A stretch of DNA of 64,000 bases from Corynebacterium gallinarum (lineage in GTDB: Bacteria; Actinomycetota; Actinomycetes; Mycobacteriales; Mycobacteriaceae). The stretch lies in the NCBI RefSeq assembly GCF_014837045.1, contig NZ_JACSPR010000004.1, forward strand, positions 62,001 to 126,000, given 5' to 3'. The notes beneath the pieces were generated by a model that saw only the letters and a program-made list of their open reading frames with translations, had not been told where the DNA came from and did not search any database. The position numbers and the translations under genes were made by a program. Positions 17,584 through 26,885 of the stretch are shown here, one piece after another (position 1 is the stretch's first letter; every line of letters begins with the position of its first letter).

Positions 17584-17590
17584 GGGTGTC

Positions 17591-18430
17591 ATGAAGAAAC
17601 TCGGACTCCTCGCTCTCGTGTTACCCCTGACCGCCTGCGCAGCGCCCGCGGAATCAGCCTCCGACGGTCTCACCATCGTCGCCTCCACCCAGGTCTGGGC
17701 GGATGTGGCTGAGGCGGTCGTCGAGGACGTCGATATCCATGCCATCGTGCAGGGGGATGTGGATCCGCACTCCTTCGAACCCTCCGCCGCGGATATGGCC
17801 CGGGTGGAAGCCGCCGACATCATCCTCGTCGGCGGGGGTGGATATGACTCCTGGCTCTACGATTCCCTGGAGGATGATGACCGCATCATTGCCGCCATGG
17901 ATCTGGAGCCGCATGATCACTCCGATCACGATTCCGACAATGAGCACATCTGGTACTCCCCGGAGGCCGTGACCCACTTCGCGGAGGACCTGGCGGAGAA
18001 GGTCACGGAGACCTCCCCCGATACCCGGGTTTCCCCCGATGCGGTGGCCACCCAGATGGCTGACCTGGCCACACGCATCGCCGATCTGCCCGCGGCCCGC
18101 GTCGCTCAGACTGAGCCCATCGCCGACCACCTGCTGGCCCACTCCGCCATGGTCGAATCCACCCCGGCCGGGTACCGTGCCACCACCCTGAGTGAGGGCG
18201 AACCGACGGCAGCGGATGTCGCCGCGTTCCATGAGGCGATTCGAAACGGGGAGATCGACATCCTCATCCACAACCCGCAGTCGGCGGCTTCCGTGTCCAC
18301 CGGGATCCGGGAACTCGCAGAACAGGAAGGTATTCCGGTGGTTGAGATCGCGGAAACCCCGGAACCCGGCACCAATTTCCTCGAGGCGTTCAAAAAGGCA
18401 GTCGCGGATCTCGAGCAGGTTGGTCAGTAG
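17591..18430 (+). CDS. znuA: Zinc/manganese ABC transporter substrate-binding lipoprotein
   Basis: A protein of 279 residues. MKKLGLLALVLPLTAC is a lipoprotein signal with Cys at position 16. Cluster-9 metal-binding features follow: DPHSFEPSAADM carries the first His ligand, a His/Asp-rich loop (HDHSDHDSDNEHIWY) the second. The loop is shorter than in classical ZnuA. It binds zinc (or manganese) outside the membrane and hands it to the permease. It is the first gene of a three-gene operon, with 10 bases to the ATPase. Confidence 0.88.
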   Translation: MKKLGLLALVLPLTACAAPAESASDGLTIVASTQVWADVAEAVVEDVDIHAIVQGDVDPHSFEPSAADMARVEAADIILVGGGGYDSWLYDSLEDDDRIIAAMDLEPHDHSDHDSDNEHIWYSPEAVTHFAEDLAEKVTETSPDTRVSPDAVATQMADLATRIADLPAARVAQTEPIADHLLAHSAMVESTPAGYRATTLSEGEPTAADVAAFHEAIRNGEIDILIHNPQSAASVSTGIRELAEQEGIPVVEIAETPEPGTNFLEAFKKAVADLEQVGQ

Positions 18431-18440
18431 AATCGACGCA

Positions 18441-19130
18441 ATGTTAGTCAACTTCACCGACGCGGCGGTGGATCCCCTCTGGAAGGACCTCAATCTTGAG
18501 CTCCGCAGGGGGGAATTCATCGCTGTTCTGGGTCCCAACGGTGTGGGAAAATCCACCTTTCTGGGCACCATCCTGGGCACCCGCAAACTGACCTCGGGCA
18601 CCGTCTCGGTCGGCGCCCGGCTGGGATACATCCCCCAGCAGCAGATGTTCCCCGACCTGCCGCTGCGGGCACGCGACCTGGTTTCCCTCGCCGCCGAGCA
18701 CCGGGTGTTCCGACGCGGACACCGGGCTGAGGTCGACGCCCTGCTGGAACGCGTCGGCGCCACCGGCCTGGCCGACCGCAGGGTGGGCAAATTGTCCGGC
18801 GGGCAGCAACAGCTGATCCGGCAGGCACAGGCACTGGCGATGAAACCGCAGGTGCTGCTTGCCGACGAACCCCTGCTCTCCCTCGACCCCGGCGTGCAGC
18901 AGCGCACCGTGAGGCTGTTCGGGGAACTCAAGGCCGAGGGTGTCGCCCAGATCGTGATCACCCACGACATCAACCCCTTCCTCGGGCTGATCGACCGCAT
19001 CCTCTACCTGGCACCCCACGGCCACACCCTGGGGCGGATGAATGAGGTCATGCAGTCCGACCGCCTGTCCGAACTCTACGATGCCCAGGTGACGGTCGCG
19101 CACATCAACGACCGGATCGTGGTGGTGTAG
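18441..19130 (+). CDS. znuC: Zinc/manganese ABC transporter ATPase
   Basis: A protein of 229 residues. The Walker A motif is GPNGVGKST, the Q-loop is in IPQQQ, the signature is LSGGQQQ, and Walker B is VLLADEP followed by LLSLD. The H-loop is in VITHD. It energises the ZnuB permease. The start is at ATG 18441; longer in-frame upstream codons overlap znuA and are not credible. The TAG stop abuts the permease ATG. Confidence 0.92.
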   Translation: MLVNFTDAAVDPLWKDLNLELRRGEFIAVLGPNGVGKSTFLGTILGTRKLTSGTVSVGARLGYIPQQQMFPDLPLRARDLVSLAAEHRVFRRGHRAEVDALLERVGATGLADRRVGKLSGGQQQLIRQAQALAMKPQVLLADEPLLSLDPGVQQRTVRLFGELKAEGVAQIVITHDINPFLGLIDRILYLAPHGHTLGRMNEVMQSDRLSELYDAQVTVAHINDRIVVV

Positions 19131-20015
19131 ATGGGCACCTGGCTGGCAGATACCCAGTACCTGCTCTCCGTGGATTTCGTGCAGCACGCCCTGATCGCCG
19201 CGGCTGTGCTCGGCGTGCTCTCCGGGGTGATGGCCCCCCTGATCGTGATGCGTCAGATGTCATTCTCCGTGCACGCCACCGCCGAACTAGCCCTCATGGG
19301 CGGCGCTGCCGCGCTGCTCTTCGGATTCAACGTCGGGGGCGGGGCGATCATCGGATCCGTGCTCACCGCGATCCTGTTGGCGGTGCTGGGCATGAAACAA
19401 CAGGATGCCGCGGTGGGCGTGGTGATGAGCTTCGGTCTCGGCCTGGCCGTGCTGTTCATCCACCTCTACCCGGGGCGCAGCTCCACGGCGTTCTCCCTGC
19501 TGACGGGTCAGATCGTGGGCGTGTCCTCCGCCTCCCTATGGATCCTGGTGGCGGTGACGGTCATTGTGGTGGGGGCGGTGGCCATCTTCTGGCGCCCGCT
19601 GCTGTTCGCATCGGTGGATCCCGTGCTGGCGCGGGCCTCGGGGCTGAACGTGCGGATGATTGCCATCGGCTTCGCCGTGCTCATGGGCCTGGCCACCTCC
19701 CAGTCCGTTCAGATCGTGGGCGCGCTGCTGGTGATGTCACTGCTCATCGTGCCCGGCGCGGCCGCCGTGCAGGTGACATCCAACCCGATCACCGCGGTGA
19801 TCCTGTCGCTGATCTTCGCCGAGGTGGCGGCGGTGGGTGGTCTGCTGCTCTCCCTGGCGCCGGGGCTGCCGGTGAGCGTGTTCGTGACCACCATTTCCTT
19901 CGTCATCTACCTGGTGTGCAGGCTGATCGGGTGGTGGCGCGGGCGCGGTGCGCAGCGCGACGAGGATGCTTATCGACGCCGCCTGCTCCACGCCTCCATC
20001 GAGCCGTCTATTTAG
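19131..20015 (+). CDS. znuB: Zinc/manganese ABC transporter permease
   Basis: A protein of 294 residues with eight or so hydrophobic helices, of the ABC-3 (ZnuB/MntB) permease type. Landmarks are [24 protein letters not shown] and the later [13 protein letters not shown]. The ATG follows immediately after the ATPase stop, so the genes are tightly coupled. The C-terminus overlaps the convergent rlmB gene by eight bases. Confidence 0.92.
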   Translation: MGTWLADTQYLLSVDFVQHALIAAAVLGVLSGVMAPLIVMRQMSFSVHATAELALMGGAAALLFGFNVGGGAIIGSVLTAILLAVLGMKQQDAAVGVVMSFGLGLAVLFIHLYPGRSSTAFSLLTGQIVGVSSASLWILVAVTVIVVGAVAIFWRPLLFASVDPVLARASGLNVRMIAIGFAVLMGLATSQSVQIVGALLVMSLLIVPGAAAVQVTSNPITAVILSLIFAEVAAVGGLLLSLAPGLPVSVFVTTISFVIYLVCRLIGWWRGRGAQRDEDAYRRRLLHASIEPSI

Positions 20016-20949
20016 CCAGACGTCGCTGACGGGCGAACTCCGACAGCACCACACCTGCGGCCACCGAGGCGTTGAGGGATTCCACCCACGACTCGGTGGG
20101 GATGGACATGATGGTGTCGCAGTTCTCGCGGACCAGACGTGAGATGCCCTTGCCCTCGGAACCGACCACGATGACCACATTGTCGGTGCCGTCGTAGGTG
20201 TCCAGGGTGTGATCCCCACCGGCGTCCAGACCGACGACCTGGTAGCCGTTCTTCTGGAACTCCTTGATGGTGCGGGTCATGTTGGTTTCCTTGGCCACCG
20301 GGACACGCGCCGCGGTGCCCGCGGAGGTGCGCCATGCCACGGCGGTCACCGATGCGGAACGACGCTCCGGGATGATCACACCGTTGCCACCAAAGGCACC
20401 CACGGAGCGGATGACCGCGCCGAGGTTACGGGGATCGGTGATGTTGTCCAGGATGACGAACATGCCGGGCTTCGGGGACTGTGCTGCGTCGGCAAGCAGG
20501 TCGTGGATGTCCGCGTACTCGAACGGCGGGATGGCCAGGCCGATGCCCTGGTGCATGCTGTTGCCGGTCATGCGATCGAGCTCCAGCTTGTTCACCTCGA
20601 GCACGGGCATGGAGCGGTCAGCTGCGAGACGCACCGATTCGCTCAGGCGCTCATCGTTGGTGGCGCCTTCCGCAACATACAGTGCGGTTGCCGGGACCCT
20701 GGCGTGCAGGCACTCCAGGACCGGGTTGCGACCCACCACCAGTTCAGTCTGTTCCCGCTGGTGACGACCCTTCTCCCGACGCTGTCGCTCCAGCTTGCGC
20801 TGGTGGGCCGCGTGGTAGACGCGGTCCTCTGCCTTGGGGGTCGGACCCTTGCCTCTCAGGCCACGTCGAATCTGGCCGCCACTACCCTTCTGGGCGCCCT
20901 TCTTGTTTGTCTTGCGCACACCGCCGTGGCGGCCGTCATTTCCTGCCAT
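20008..20949 (-). CDS. rlmB: SpoU-family rRNA/tRNA 2'-O-methyltransferase, RlmB-like
   Basis: A protein of 313 residues. An extended, very basic N-terminus of about 80 residues (Gly, Lys and Arg rich) is followed by the substrate-binding domain ([11 protein letters not shown]). The SPOUT methyltransferase core follows: motif 1 [14 protein letters not shown], motif 2 [10 protein letters not shown], motif 3 [12 protein letters not shown]. It methylates a ribose in 23S rRNA (G2251 in E. coli RlmB). The basic tail is usual in actinobacterial homologues. It lies 34 bases downstream of cysS and is probably co-transcribed. Confidence 0.9.
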   Translation of the reverse strand: MAGNDGRHGGVRKTNKKGAQKGSGGQIRRGLRGKGPTPKAEDRVYHAAHQRKLERQRREKGRHQREQTELVVGRNPVLECLHARVPATALYVAEGATNDERLSESVRLAADRSMPVLEVNKLELDRMTGNSMHQGIGLAIPPFEYADIHDLLADAAQSPKPGMFVILDNITDPRNLGAVIRSVGAFGGNGVIIPERRSASVTAVAWRTSAGTAARVPVAKETNMTRTIKEFQKNGYQVVGLDAGGDHTLDTYDGTDNVVIVVGSEGKGISRLVRENCDTIMSIPTESWVESLNASVAAGVVLSEFARQRRLAK

Positions 20950-20983
20950 GGTGAATAAATTCCCTTCCTAGAAGTCTCACACT

Positions 20984-22363
20984 CTACTGCAGTTTCCAGG
21001 ACACGCCATCAGCGGTGTCCACCACTTCAATACCCGCGGCCGCCAGACGGTCACGTACCTCGTCTGCTACCGCCCAGTCCTTCTCTGCCCGCGCCGTGGC
21101 GCGTCGTTCCAGTTCCGCATGGACCAGCACCTCCAGGGCGTCATGGGCCGCGGAGTCATCGGTCTGGGTGCCCCACTCCACCGGATCAAACCCGAGCACG
21201 CCGGTCATGGCCCGGACGGAACCGGCCAGCTCGCGTGCCTTGTCCACGTCACCGGTCGCCAGAGCACTGTTGCCCTCGCGCACCGCGTTGTGGATCTCCG
21301 CCAGAGCTTTCGGCACTGCCAGATCCTCATCCATGGCAGCGTCGAAACCAGCGGTCCGCTCGCCCACCTCCACCTCACCGACGCGGTCCACAAACGCCTC
21401 GATGCGACGATAACCGGCGGCGGCCTCCGTCAGTGCGCCCTCGGAGTACTCGAGGACACTGCGGTAATGCGCGGAACCGAGGTAGTAGCGCAACTCGACG
21501 GGGCGGACCTTCTCCAGCATGTTGGGGACGGAGAGAACATTGCCCAGGGACTTCGACATCTTCTCCCCCGCCATGGTCACCCAGTGGTTGTGCATCCAGT
21601 ACCGGGCGAAACCATCACCGGCGGCATGGGCCTGGGCGATCTCATTTTCATGGTGGGGGAACTGCAGGTCCAGGCCACCGCAGTGGATGTCAAACTCCGC
21701 ACCCAGGTAGTAGGTGGCCATGGCGGAGCACTCCAGGTGCCAACCGGGACGTCCCTCACCCCACGGGGTGGGCCAGGACGGCTCCCCCGGCTTGGCGGCC
21801 TTCCAGAGCGCGAAGTCCTGGGGACCACGCTTACCGAAGTTGTCGGTCTCCCCCTGCTCCATGTCCTCCACCCGGTTGCCGGAGAGGGAACCATAATCGG
21901 AGCCCTCCGCAGCGACCCAGGCCGCGACATCGAAGTAGACGGAGCCATTGACCTCGTAGGCGAAACCATTGTCGATGAGGCGCTGCATGTACTCCACCAT
22001 CTGGGTGACATGGCCGGTGGCGCGGGGTTCCACACTCGGCGGCAGCACACCCAGGGTGTTGTAAGCCCAGGTGAACTCGCGCTCATAGGTGGACACCCAC
22101 TCCCACCACGGGCGACCATGTTCAACCGCCTTGGTGAGGATCTTGTCATCGATGTCGGTGACATTCCGGACGAAGGCCACATCCAGCCCCTTGGCCAGCA
22201 GCCAACGACGCAGGATATCAAAGGCCACCCCGGAGCGGACATGGCCGATGTGCGGCTGCGCCTGCGGGGTGGCACCACACAGGTACACGGAGGCATGTCC
22301 CGGCTTCAACGGGGTGAATTCTCGGAGCGTACGGGTACCGGTGTCAAAGATGCGTAGAGTCAC
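20984..22363 (-). CDS. cysS: Cysteinyl-tRNA synthetase
   Basis: A protein of 459 residues, the normal size. It charges tRNA-Cys. The HIGH motif is in PQAQPHIGH, and the KMSKS motif is EKMSKSLGN. Zinc ligands are in CGATP and WHLECSAM. I place the start at GTG 22363: on the minus strand a TAAACT box ends 7 bases before it. The longer in-frame version reaching 22483 overlaps nagB and adds an unrelated N-terminus. Confidence 0.95.
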   Translation of the reverse strand: MTLRIFDTGTRTLREFTPLKPGHASVYLCGATPQAQPHIGHVRSGVAFDILRRWLLAKGLDVAFVRNVTDIDDKILTKAVEHGRPWWEWVSTYEREFTWAYNTLGVLPPSVEPRATGHVTQMVEYMQRLIDNGFAYEVNGSVYFDVAAWVAAEGSDYGSLSGNRVEDMEQGETDNFGKRGPQDFALWKAAKPGEPSWPTPWGEGRPGWHLECSAMATYYLGAEFDIHCGGLDLQFPHHENEIAQAHAAGDGFARYWMHNHWVTMAGEKMSKSLGNVLSVPNMLEKVRPVELRYYLGSAHYRSVLEYSEGALTEAAAGYRRIEAFVDRVGEVEVGERTAGFDAAMDEDLAVPKALAEIHNAVREGNSALATGDVDKARELAGSVRAMTGVLGFDPVEWGTQTDDSAAHDALEVLVHAELERRATARAEKDWAVADEVRDRLAAAGIEVVDTADGVSWKLQ

Positions 22364-22388
22364 GCCACTCAGTTTAGCCCGCCGCCAT

Positions 22389-23153
22389 CTAGCGCAGGCG
22401 GATCCGCTCCATGGTGCGGTAGTAATCGGCGTGCTCCAGCCTGGATGCCGCAGCCTCATCCACCACGAGGGTGACATTTGCATGCAGCTGCAGGACGGAA
22501 CCCGGGCACAGGGCGGTCAGGGGCCCCTCCACGATGCGGTGGATGGCGTCGGCCTTGGCCTCGCCGGTGGCCACCATGATGATGTTCTCCGCGCGGGTGA
22601 TGGTGCCCAGACCCTGGGTCATGGCGTGGGTGGGCACGTCCTCGAGGCAGTCATTGAAGAAGCGCGCATTGTCCTTGATGGTCTGCGGGTGCAGTGCCTG
22701 GACCTTGGTAGGGCCCTGCAGCGCGGAGGTCGGCTCGTTGAAACCGATGTGGCCGTTCACGCCCACACCCAGCAGCTGGATCGCCACACCGGTGTCGATG
22801 ATCTTCTGTTCATAGAGGGCAGCCGCGTGGTACGGGTCCGGATCGGTGCTGTCCGGGCTGTGGACGTTCGCGTCCACGAAATCGACATGGGCGGTGAACT
22901 CATCGCGGATGGTGCGGAAGTAGCTGTTCTTATCATCACGGGCCAGACCCACGTACTCATCCAGGAGGAACGCCTGGATGGTCTTGAAGGTCAGTTCCCC
23001 CGACTCATACATGCGGATCAGTTCCCGGTAGGTGGTCAGCGGGGAGGATCCAGTGGCCAGACCGATGGTGCGCCCCTGCTTGATGAAGGGGGCCATGACC
23101 GCAGCAGCTTCCTTGCCGACCTCCTGGGCATCCGCCCGAATGATGATGTCCAT
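22389..23153 (-). CDS. nagB: Glucosamine-6-phosphate deaminase
   Basis: A protein of 254 residues (EC 3.5.99.6). It converts glucosamine-6-phosphate to fructose-6-phosphate and ammonia. Signatures are [18 protein letters not shown] and [11 protein letters not shown] with the catalytic Asp and His. ATG at 23153 follows AAGGAT. No nagA or sugar transporter is adjacent. A palindrome lies 25 bases upstream, and the GntR gene ahead of it (124 bases) is the obvious candidate regulator. Confidence 0.95.
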   Translation of the reverse strand: MDIIIRADAQEVGKEAAAVMAPFIKQGRTIGLATGSSPLTTYRELIRMYESGELTFKTIQAFLLDEYVGLARDDKNSYFRTIRDEFTAHVDFVDANVHSPDSTDPDPYHAAALYEQKIIDTGVAIQLLGVGVNGHIGFNEPTSALQGPTKVQALHPQTIKDNARFFNDCLEDVPTHAMTQGLGTITRAENIIMVATGEAKADAIHRIVEGPLTALCPGSVLQLHANVTLVVDEAAASRLEHADYYRTMERIRLR

Positions 23154-23177
23154 GTTCGAAATCCTTTTAAGTCTCGG

Positions 23178-23196
23178 GTGGATTCGCTTGATCCAC
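23178..23196. promoter_or_regulatory. Palindrome upstream of nagB, candidate GntR operator
   Basis: GTGGAT (23178-23183), 7-base spacer, ATCCAC (23191-23196): a perfect 6-bp inverted repeat between the GntR gene and nagB, positioned to block transcription or elongation into nagB. Function is inferred. Confidence 0.5.
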
Positions 23197-23276
23197 AACC
23201 CGCCTAATTCTGCCACCTGGGTGCCAAACCACAATATTTCAGCGGGCATCCGGGGTTGAACGGTGATCTGCGTGAA

Positions 23277-23999
23277 CTAGTCCGTGCCCAGTTTCTGCGC
23301 CAACAACCTGCGGAAAGGTGCGTAGTGGTTCTTCACCGCGTCGTGGTACCTGTCCGGGTCCGCGGCGTTCAACGCCTCCACAATCTCCTGGTGTGCGTCG
23401 ATGGTCTGGTGGATATCGGCCGGCATCGGCAGGCTCAGCAGCGGCTGGGATTCCGCCTGGATACGCCAGAACGCGTCGTTGAGCTCACGGATCAGGGGGT
23501 TGCCCACCTTGGACGCCAGCGTCAGGTGGAAGGAACGGTCCTCGGCTGCGAAGGATTCCCCCTTCTCACTGTGCTCACGCATGCGGTCCACGAACCCGAG
23601 CAGGTCATTGCGCAACTGCCCGTCGAAGGTGCGCAGCAGCTCCGTGCCCAGGGCCAGGTCGAGGATCTCCCGGGTCTCCACCACATGGAGCAGGTTCTTC
23701 AGGGAGGTGTCAGTGTTCAGGATGGTCCGGAAGACCATGCCGTTGATCAGGGGTTCCAGGGACATATCGGACACGAAGGTGCCGTAACCATGACGCACCT
23801 CGACGATGTCCAGGGTGACCAGGGACCTGATGGCCTCCCGGATCGCCGACCGGGAGCATCCGATCACCGCGCACAGCACGGTTTCCGACGGCAGCATATC
23901 GCCCCGCCGGAGTCCCTGCTCCCGGATGTAGCGTTTGATACCCGCCACCGCCTCCTGGGTGGTGGATCTGGAACGCGATGGCCTGCGCGCTATGGTCAT
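23277..23999 (-). CDS. GntR/FadR-type transcriptional regulator
   Basis: A protein of 240 residues. The winged helix covers about 15-85 (LPSETVLCAVIGCSRSAIREAIRSL), and the rest is an FCD effector domain with histidine and aspartate positions in SFHLTLASK and DAHQEIVEAL. Such regulators respond to sugar acids or amino sugars. The position directly upstream of nagB suggests control of amino-sugar use, as with NanR in C. glutamicum (inference from role, not proven orthology). The ATG at 23999 has an AGAAGGG ribosome site; an earlier in-frame start (24023) is less likely. Confidence 0.85.
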   Translation of the reverse strand: MTIARRPSRSRSTTQEAVAGIKRYIREQGLRRGDMLPSETVLCAVIGCSRSAIREAIRSLVTLDIVEVRHGYGTFVSDMSLEPLINGMVFRTILNTDTSLKNLLHVVETREILDLALGTELLRTFDGQLRNDLLGFVDRMREHSEKGESFAAEDRSFHLTLASKVGNPLIRELNDAFWRIQAESQPLLSLPMPADIHQTIDAHQEIVEALNAADPDRYHDAVKNHYAPFRRLLAQKLGTD

Positions 24000-24094
24000 G
24001 GCACTGCCCTTCTGTAATCCCACTGGTTGTTATTCAAGTTAGGCCGTGGGACGCAGGAAAACACTGTGAACACCGAAACGGGGGTGAGGGGACC

Positions 24095-24577
24095 CTACCC
24101 GGTCCACACCACCGCGGTGGCCAGCGCGGCCCGGCCCTCACCGCGGCCGGTGAACCCCATGTGGTCGGTGGTGGTGGCGGACAGGGAGCACGGAGCACCG
24201 AGAATGTCGGAGATCACCTGCTGTGCCTCCTCCCTGCGCGGACCGAACTTCGGGGTCTGCCCCACCAGCTGCGCGGCCACATTGCCGATGATGAAACCGC
24301 GGGAGGTGAGAAGCTCCCGGACCTCGATGAGCAGCTGTGTTCCGGAGACACCGTCATATTCGGGACGTCCCACCCCGACGAAGGACCCGAGATCCCCGAG
24401 CCCGGAGGCGGACAGCAACGCATCCACAATCGCGTGGGCGACCACGTCACCGTCGGAATGCCCCTCGCAGCCGTCGACGCCGTCGAAAAGCAGACAGGCG
24501 ATCCAGCAGGGCTTACCCACCTCGATCTGGTGGGCATCGGAGGCGATTCCCACGCGCGGGATGATCTGTTCAGTCAC
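24095..24577 (-). CDS. ispF: 2-C-methyl-D-erythritol 2,4-cyclodiphosphate synthase
   Basis: A protein of 160 residues, usual for IspF (EC 4.6.1.12), the fifth enzyme of the MEP isoprenoid pathway. The metal ligands are in SDAHQ and the conserved [17 protein letters not shown]; the C-terminal [14 protein letters not shown] also fits. The GTG start at 24577 overlaps the ispD stop by eight bases, so translation is coupled. It is the last gene of carD-ispD-ispF. Confidence 0.94.
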   Translation of the reverse strand: MTEQIIPRVGIASDAHQIEVGKPCWIACLLFDGVDGCEGHSDGDVVAHAIVDALLSASGLGDLGSFVGVGRPEYDGVSGTQLLIEVRELLTSRGFIIGNVAAQLVGQTPKFGPRREEAQQVISDILGAPCSLSATTTDHMGFTGRGEGRAALATAVVWTG

Positions 24578-25316
24578 CTGGCACCTCAAATATCGTCGGT
24601 TCTGCCTCATCGGTGATCCGCTGGGCAAGCATCATGTCAATCGGGGTGGTCACCTTGAACGCCATCGGATCGCCCTGCACGCAGGTGACCTCCACCCCGT
24701 ACCACTCCATCAGGCTGGCATCATCGGTGGGGATGAAACCCGGATCCGGGGTGGAGAAGAACTTCTCATTCGCGGCGCGCAACCGGGAGAGGAGGAAACC
24801 CTGTGGGGTCTGCACCGCGCGGAGTTCCGCCCGGTTGGGGGTGTCCACGACTATCGGTCCGTCGACACGCTTGATCGTATCGGCGACCGGCACCACCGGG
24901 ATCACCGCGGGCGCACCATCGGCAACCATCCGCGCGACCCGCGCGATCATCCCGGGCGGGGTCAGGGCGCGGGCACTGTCGTGGATGAGCACGATCGCAT
25001 CATCATGGTCGATGGCCTGCAGACCCGCCCACACGGAATCAGCACGTTCGCCGCCGCCGTGGACCAGGCGGACGCGGATCCCCTCGGGATCATTGAGCAG
25101 GCCGCGCTTCTCCAGCAGTTCCCGGGCGTAGTCTTCCATATCGGGACTGACCAGGATGATGACCTCATCCACCACCTCGGAGGTGAGCATCGCCCGGAGG
25201 GAGCGTTCCACCAGGGACCTGCCCCGCAGCGTCACAAACGCCTTGGGGATCGGGCCACCCAAGCGGGTGCCACGGCCGGCCGCCGCAAGGAGGGCGACCA
25301 CGGGGAGCCTGGACAT
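24570..25316 (-). CDS. ispD: 2-C-methyl-D-erythritol 4-phosphate cytidylyltransferase
   Basis: A protein of 248 residues (EC 2.7.7.60), the third MEP-pathway enzyme. The nucleotide-binding signature [19 protein letters not shown] is at the N-terminus, and [11 protein letters not shown] and [11 protein letters not shown] follow. It starts six bases after the carD stop and overlaps ispF at the 3' end, so the three genes are one operon, the usual actinobacterial order. Confidence 0.95.
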   Translation of the reverse strand: MSRLPVVALLAAAGRGTRLGGPIPKAFVTLRGRSLVERSLRAMLTSEVVDEVIILVSPDMEDYARELLEKRGLLNDPEGIRVRLVHGGGERADSVWAGLQAIDHDDAIVLIHDSARALTPPGMIARVARMVADGAPAVIPVVPVADTIKRVDGPIVVDTPNRAELRAVQTPQGFLLSRLRAANEKFFSTPDPGFIPTDDASLMEWYGVEVTCVQGDPMAFKVTTPIDMMLAQRITDEAEPTIFEVPGD

Positions 25317-25322
25317 CAGGTT

Positions 25323-25919
25323 CTAGTCTTCGTCGTCGAAGCTCAGATCGTCGAGATCCACATCGGAATCATCGAAGTCATCGAAGGCGTCCTTCTTGTC
25401 CGCATCATCACCGAGCAGATCAGCACGGTGGCGGGCGATGGTCTCATCGACCTCGGCGAGGAAGGTATCAGCCTTCTCCTCATCCACCGTCTCCGCGAGC
25501 GCGAGCTCACCGACGAGCACCTGACGGGCCTTGGCCAGCATGCGCTTCTCACCGGCGGACAGGCCACGGTCCTGATCACGGCGCCACAGGTCACGCACGA
25601 CCTCGGCCACCTTGTTCACGTCACCGGAGGCCAGACGCTCCTGGTTCGCCTTGTAGCGGCGTGACCAGTTGCCGGCCTCCTCCACGTCGGTTTCCCGCAG
25701 CACGGCGAAGACCTTCTGCAGGCCCTCCTCACCGACCACGTCGCGCACACCGACGAGCTCGGCATTCTTGGCCGGGACGCGGACAACGAGATCGGACTGG
25801 TTGATCTTGAGAACCAGATAGTCCATCGTCTCACCGTTCAGCTCACGCTGTTCCAGGGCTGTGATCATCGCAGCACCGTGATGCGGATAGACGACGGTAT
25901 CGCCGACCTTGAAATCCAT
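25323..25919 (-). CDS. carD: CarD-family RNA polymerase-binding regulator
   Basis: A protein of 198 residues. The RNA-polymerase interaction domain ([19 protein letters not shown]) is followed by a helical DNA-binding part, and an Asp/Glu-rich tail of about 35 residues is longer than in mycobacterial CarD (about 162). CarD stabilises open complexes at rRNA and many other promoters. The ATG at 25919 follows AGGAG; an upstream GTG at 25925 lies too close to that site. Confidence 0.94.
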   Translation of the reverse strand: MDFKVGDTVVYPHHGAAMITALEQRELNGETMDYLVLKINQSDLVVRVPAKNAELVGVRDVVGEEGLQKVFAVLRETDVEEAGNWSRRYKANQERLASGDVNKVAEVVRDLWRRDQDRGLSAGEKRMLAKARQVLVGELALAETVDEEKADTFLAEVDETIARHRADLLGDDADKKDAFDDFDDSDVDLDDLSFDDED

Positions 25920-26225
25920 TCCCACTCCTCTTCATGGCACTACGCCATGTCATCGCCCCGGCCGCCTCTTCAGGCGCCAGAGCACAGACCTTAACCACAC
26001 AGATTCTAGCATGAACAGCCAAAACAGGGCACGGATGGGCAGGCGGACTCCGATCCGGCACTAATTCCCACCCCATCGCACATGCCCCTTTAGTTTGCCC
26101 CCGTTTACACCCTCGGTTAAACCAACCAACTGTGTGAACCAGATGAAACGGACTAGGGTTGTCTGCAGCATATCCAGTTTTTCTGGATGGTTCCTGGAAT
26201 ATAGACCCAAGTGGAGGACGAATCC
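25920..26225. promoter_or_regulatory. Divergent intergenic region, carD / lipoprotein
   Basis: This 306-base gap holds promoters for both genes. On the minus strand a TAGAAT -10 box (26008-26003) fits carD, with a leader of about 80 bases. On the plus strand TAGGGT (26153-26158) could be the -10 of the lipoprotein gene, and GGAGG (26212-26216) is its ribosome site. I see no RNA gene or repeat. Confidence 0.5.
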
Positions 26226-26795
26226 GTGAAGTCCCTGAATTCAGCTGCCCGTCGCGGCGCGATCATGACTGTTGCCGCACTGTCGGCGCTTGCGCTTGCT
26301 TCCTGCAGTGCAGGACAGGTCACTCAGACCTCGACCCAGGAAGCCGCTGTTGACGGCGCCAACGCCGACTCGGAGAACGGCGAGGTCGCAGTCCGCGACG
26401 TCACCATCCACGTCACCGAGGAGGGCGAGGCCGGACTGAAGTTCACCGCCATCAACCAGGACACCAGCCACACCACCCACACCCTCGAGAGCGTCAGCAT
26501 TGACGGCACCGAGGTTGAGATGGATGACCCGTCTCCGCTTGAGCGTGACTGCGTCCTCGTCGCTGACCTGCAGGAGGAGCTGGACAAGCTCGTCGAGCCG
26601 GAGGCCGGTTGCACCGAGCACGTCGCCACCTCTGTCGAGAACCCGGGCTTCGCCTACGGCGGTAACCTGCCTGTGGAGTTCGTCTTCGACACCGGCACCA
26701 TCACCGTTGACGCCACCATCTCCGCACCACTGCTGGAGTCCGGCACCTTCAACCGTGAACAGGGTGAAGGCGGCGCACACGAGAGTTCCCACTAG
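26226..26795 (+). CDS. Secreted lipoprotein of unknown function
   Basis: A protein of 189 residues. The signal is [26 protein letters not shown] with lipobox LASC. The mature part is acidic, with beta-rich spacing ([29 protein letters not shown]) and two further cysteines (RDCVLVAD and AGCTEH) that could form a disulfide. I do not recognise the family; the fold may be copper-chaperone-like (DUF461 type), but no metal motif is present. GTG at 26226 has a good GGAGG site. A strong terminator follows. Confidence 0.8.
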   Translation: MKSLNSAARRGAIMTVAALSALALASCSAGQVTQTSTQEAAVDGANADSENGEVAVRDVTIHVTEEGEAGLKFTAINQDTSHTTHTLESVSIDGTEVEMDDPSPLERDCVLVADLQEELDKLVEPEAGCTEHVATSVENPGFAYGGNLPVEFVFDTGTITVDATISAPLLESGTFNREQGEGGAHESSH

Positions 26796-26813
26796 AACCA
26801 CACCTTCTCCACA

Positions 26814-26845
26814 CCCAGGCCCCCGGGCCTGGGTTTTGTGTTTTT
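26814..26845 (+). terminator. Intrinsic terminator after lipoprotein gene
   Basis: CCCAGGCCC (26814-26822), loop CC, GGGCCTGGG (26825-26833), then TTTTGTGTTTTT. Confidence 0.92.
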
Positions 26846-26885
26846 CGAACATGTTTTTGTCCGGGCCACCGTTTAGGATGTGGCC

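Noticed and set aside
21119-22357. 412-residue plus-strand open frame
   Set aside because: Antisense to cysS, with no domain or start signal.
24027-25664. 545-residue plus-strand open frame
   Set aside because: Antisense to ispF, ispD and carD, all certain; composition is typical of a GC-rich shadow frame.
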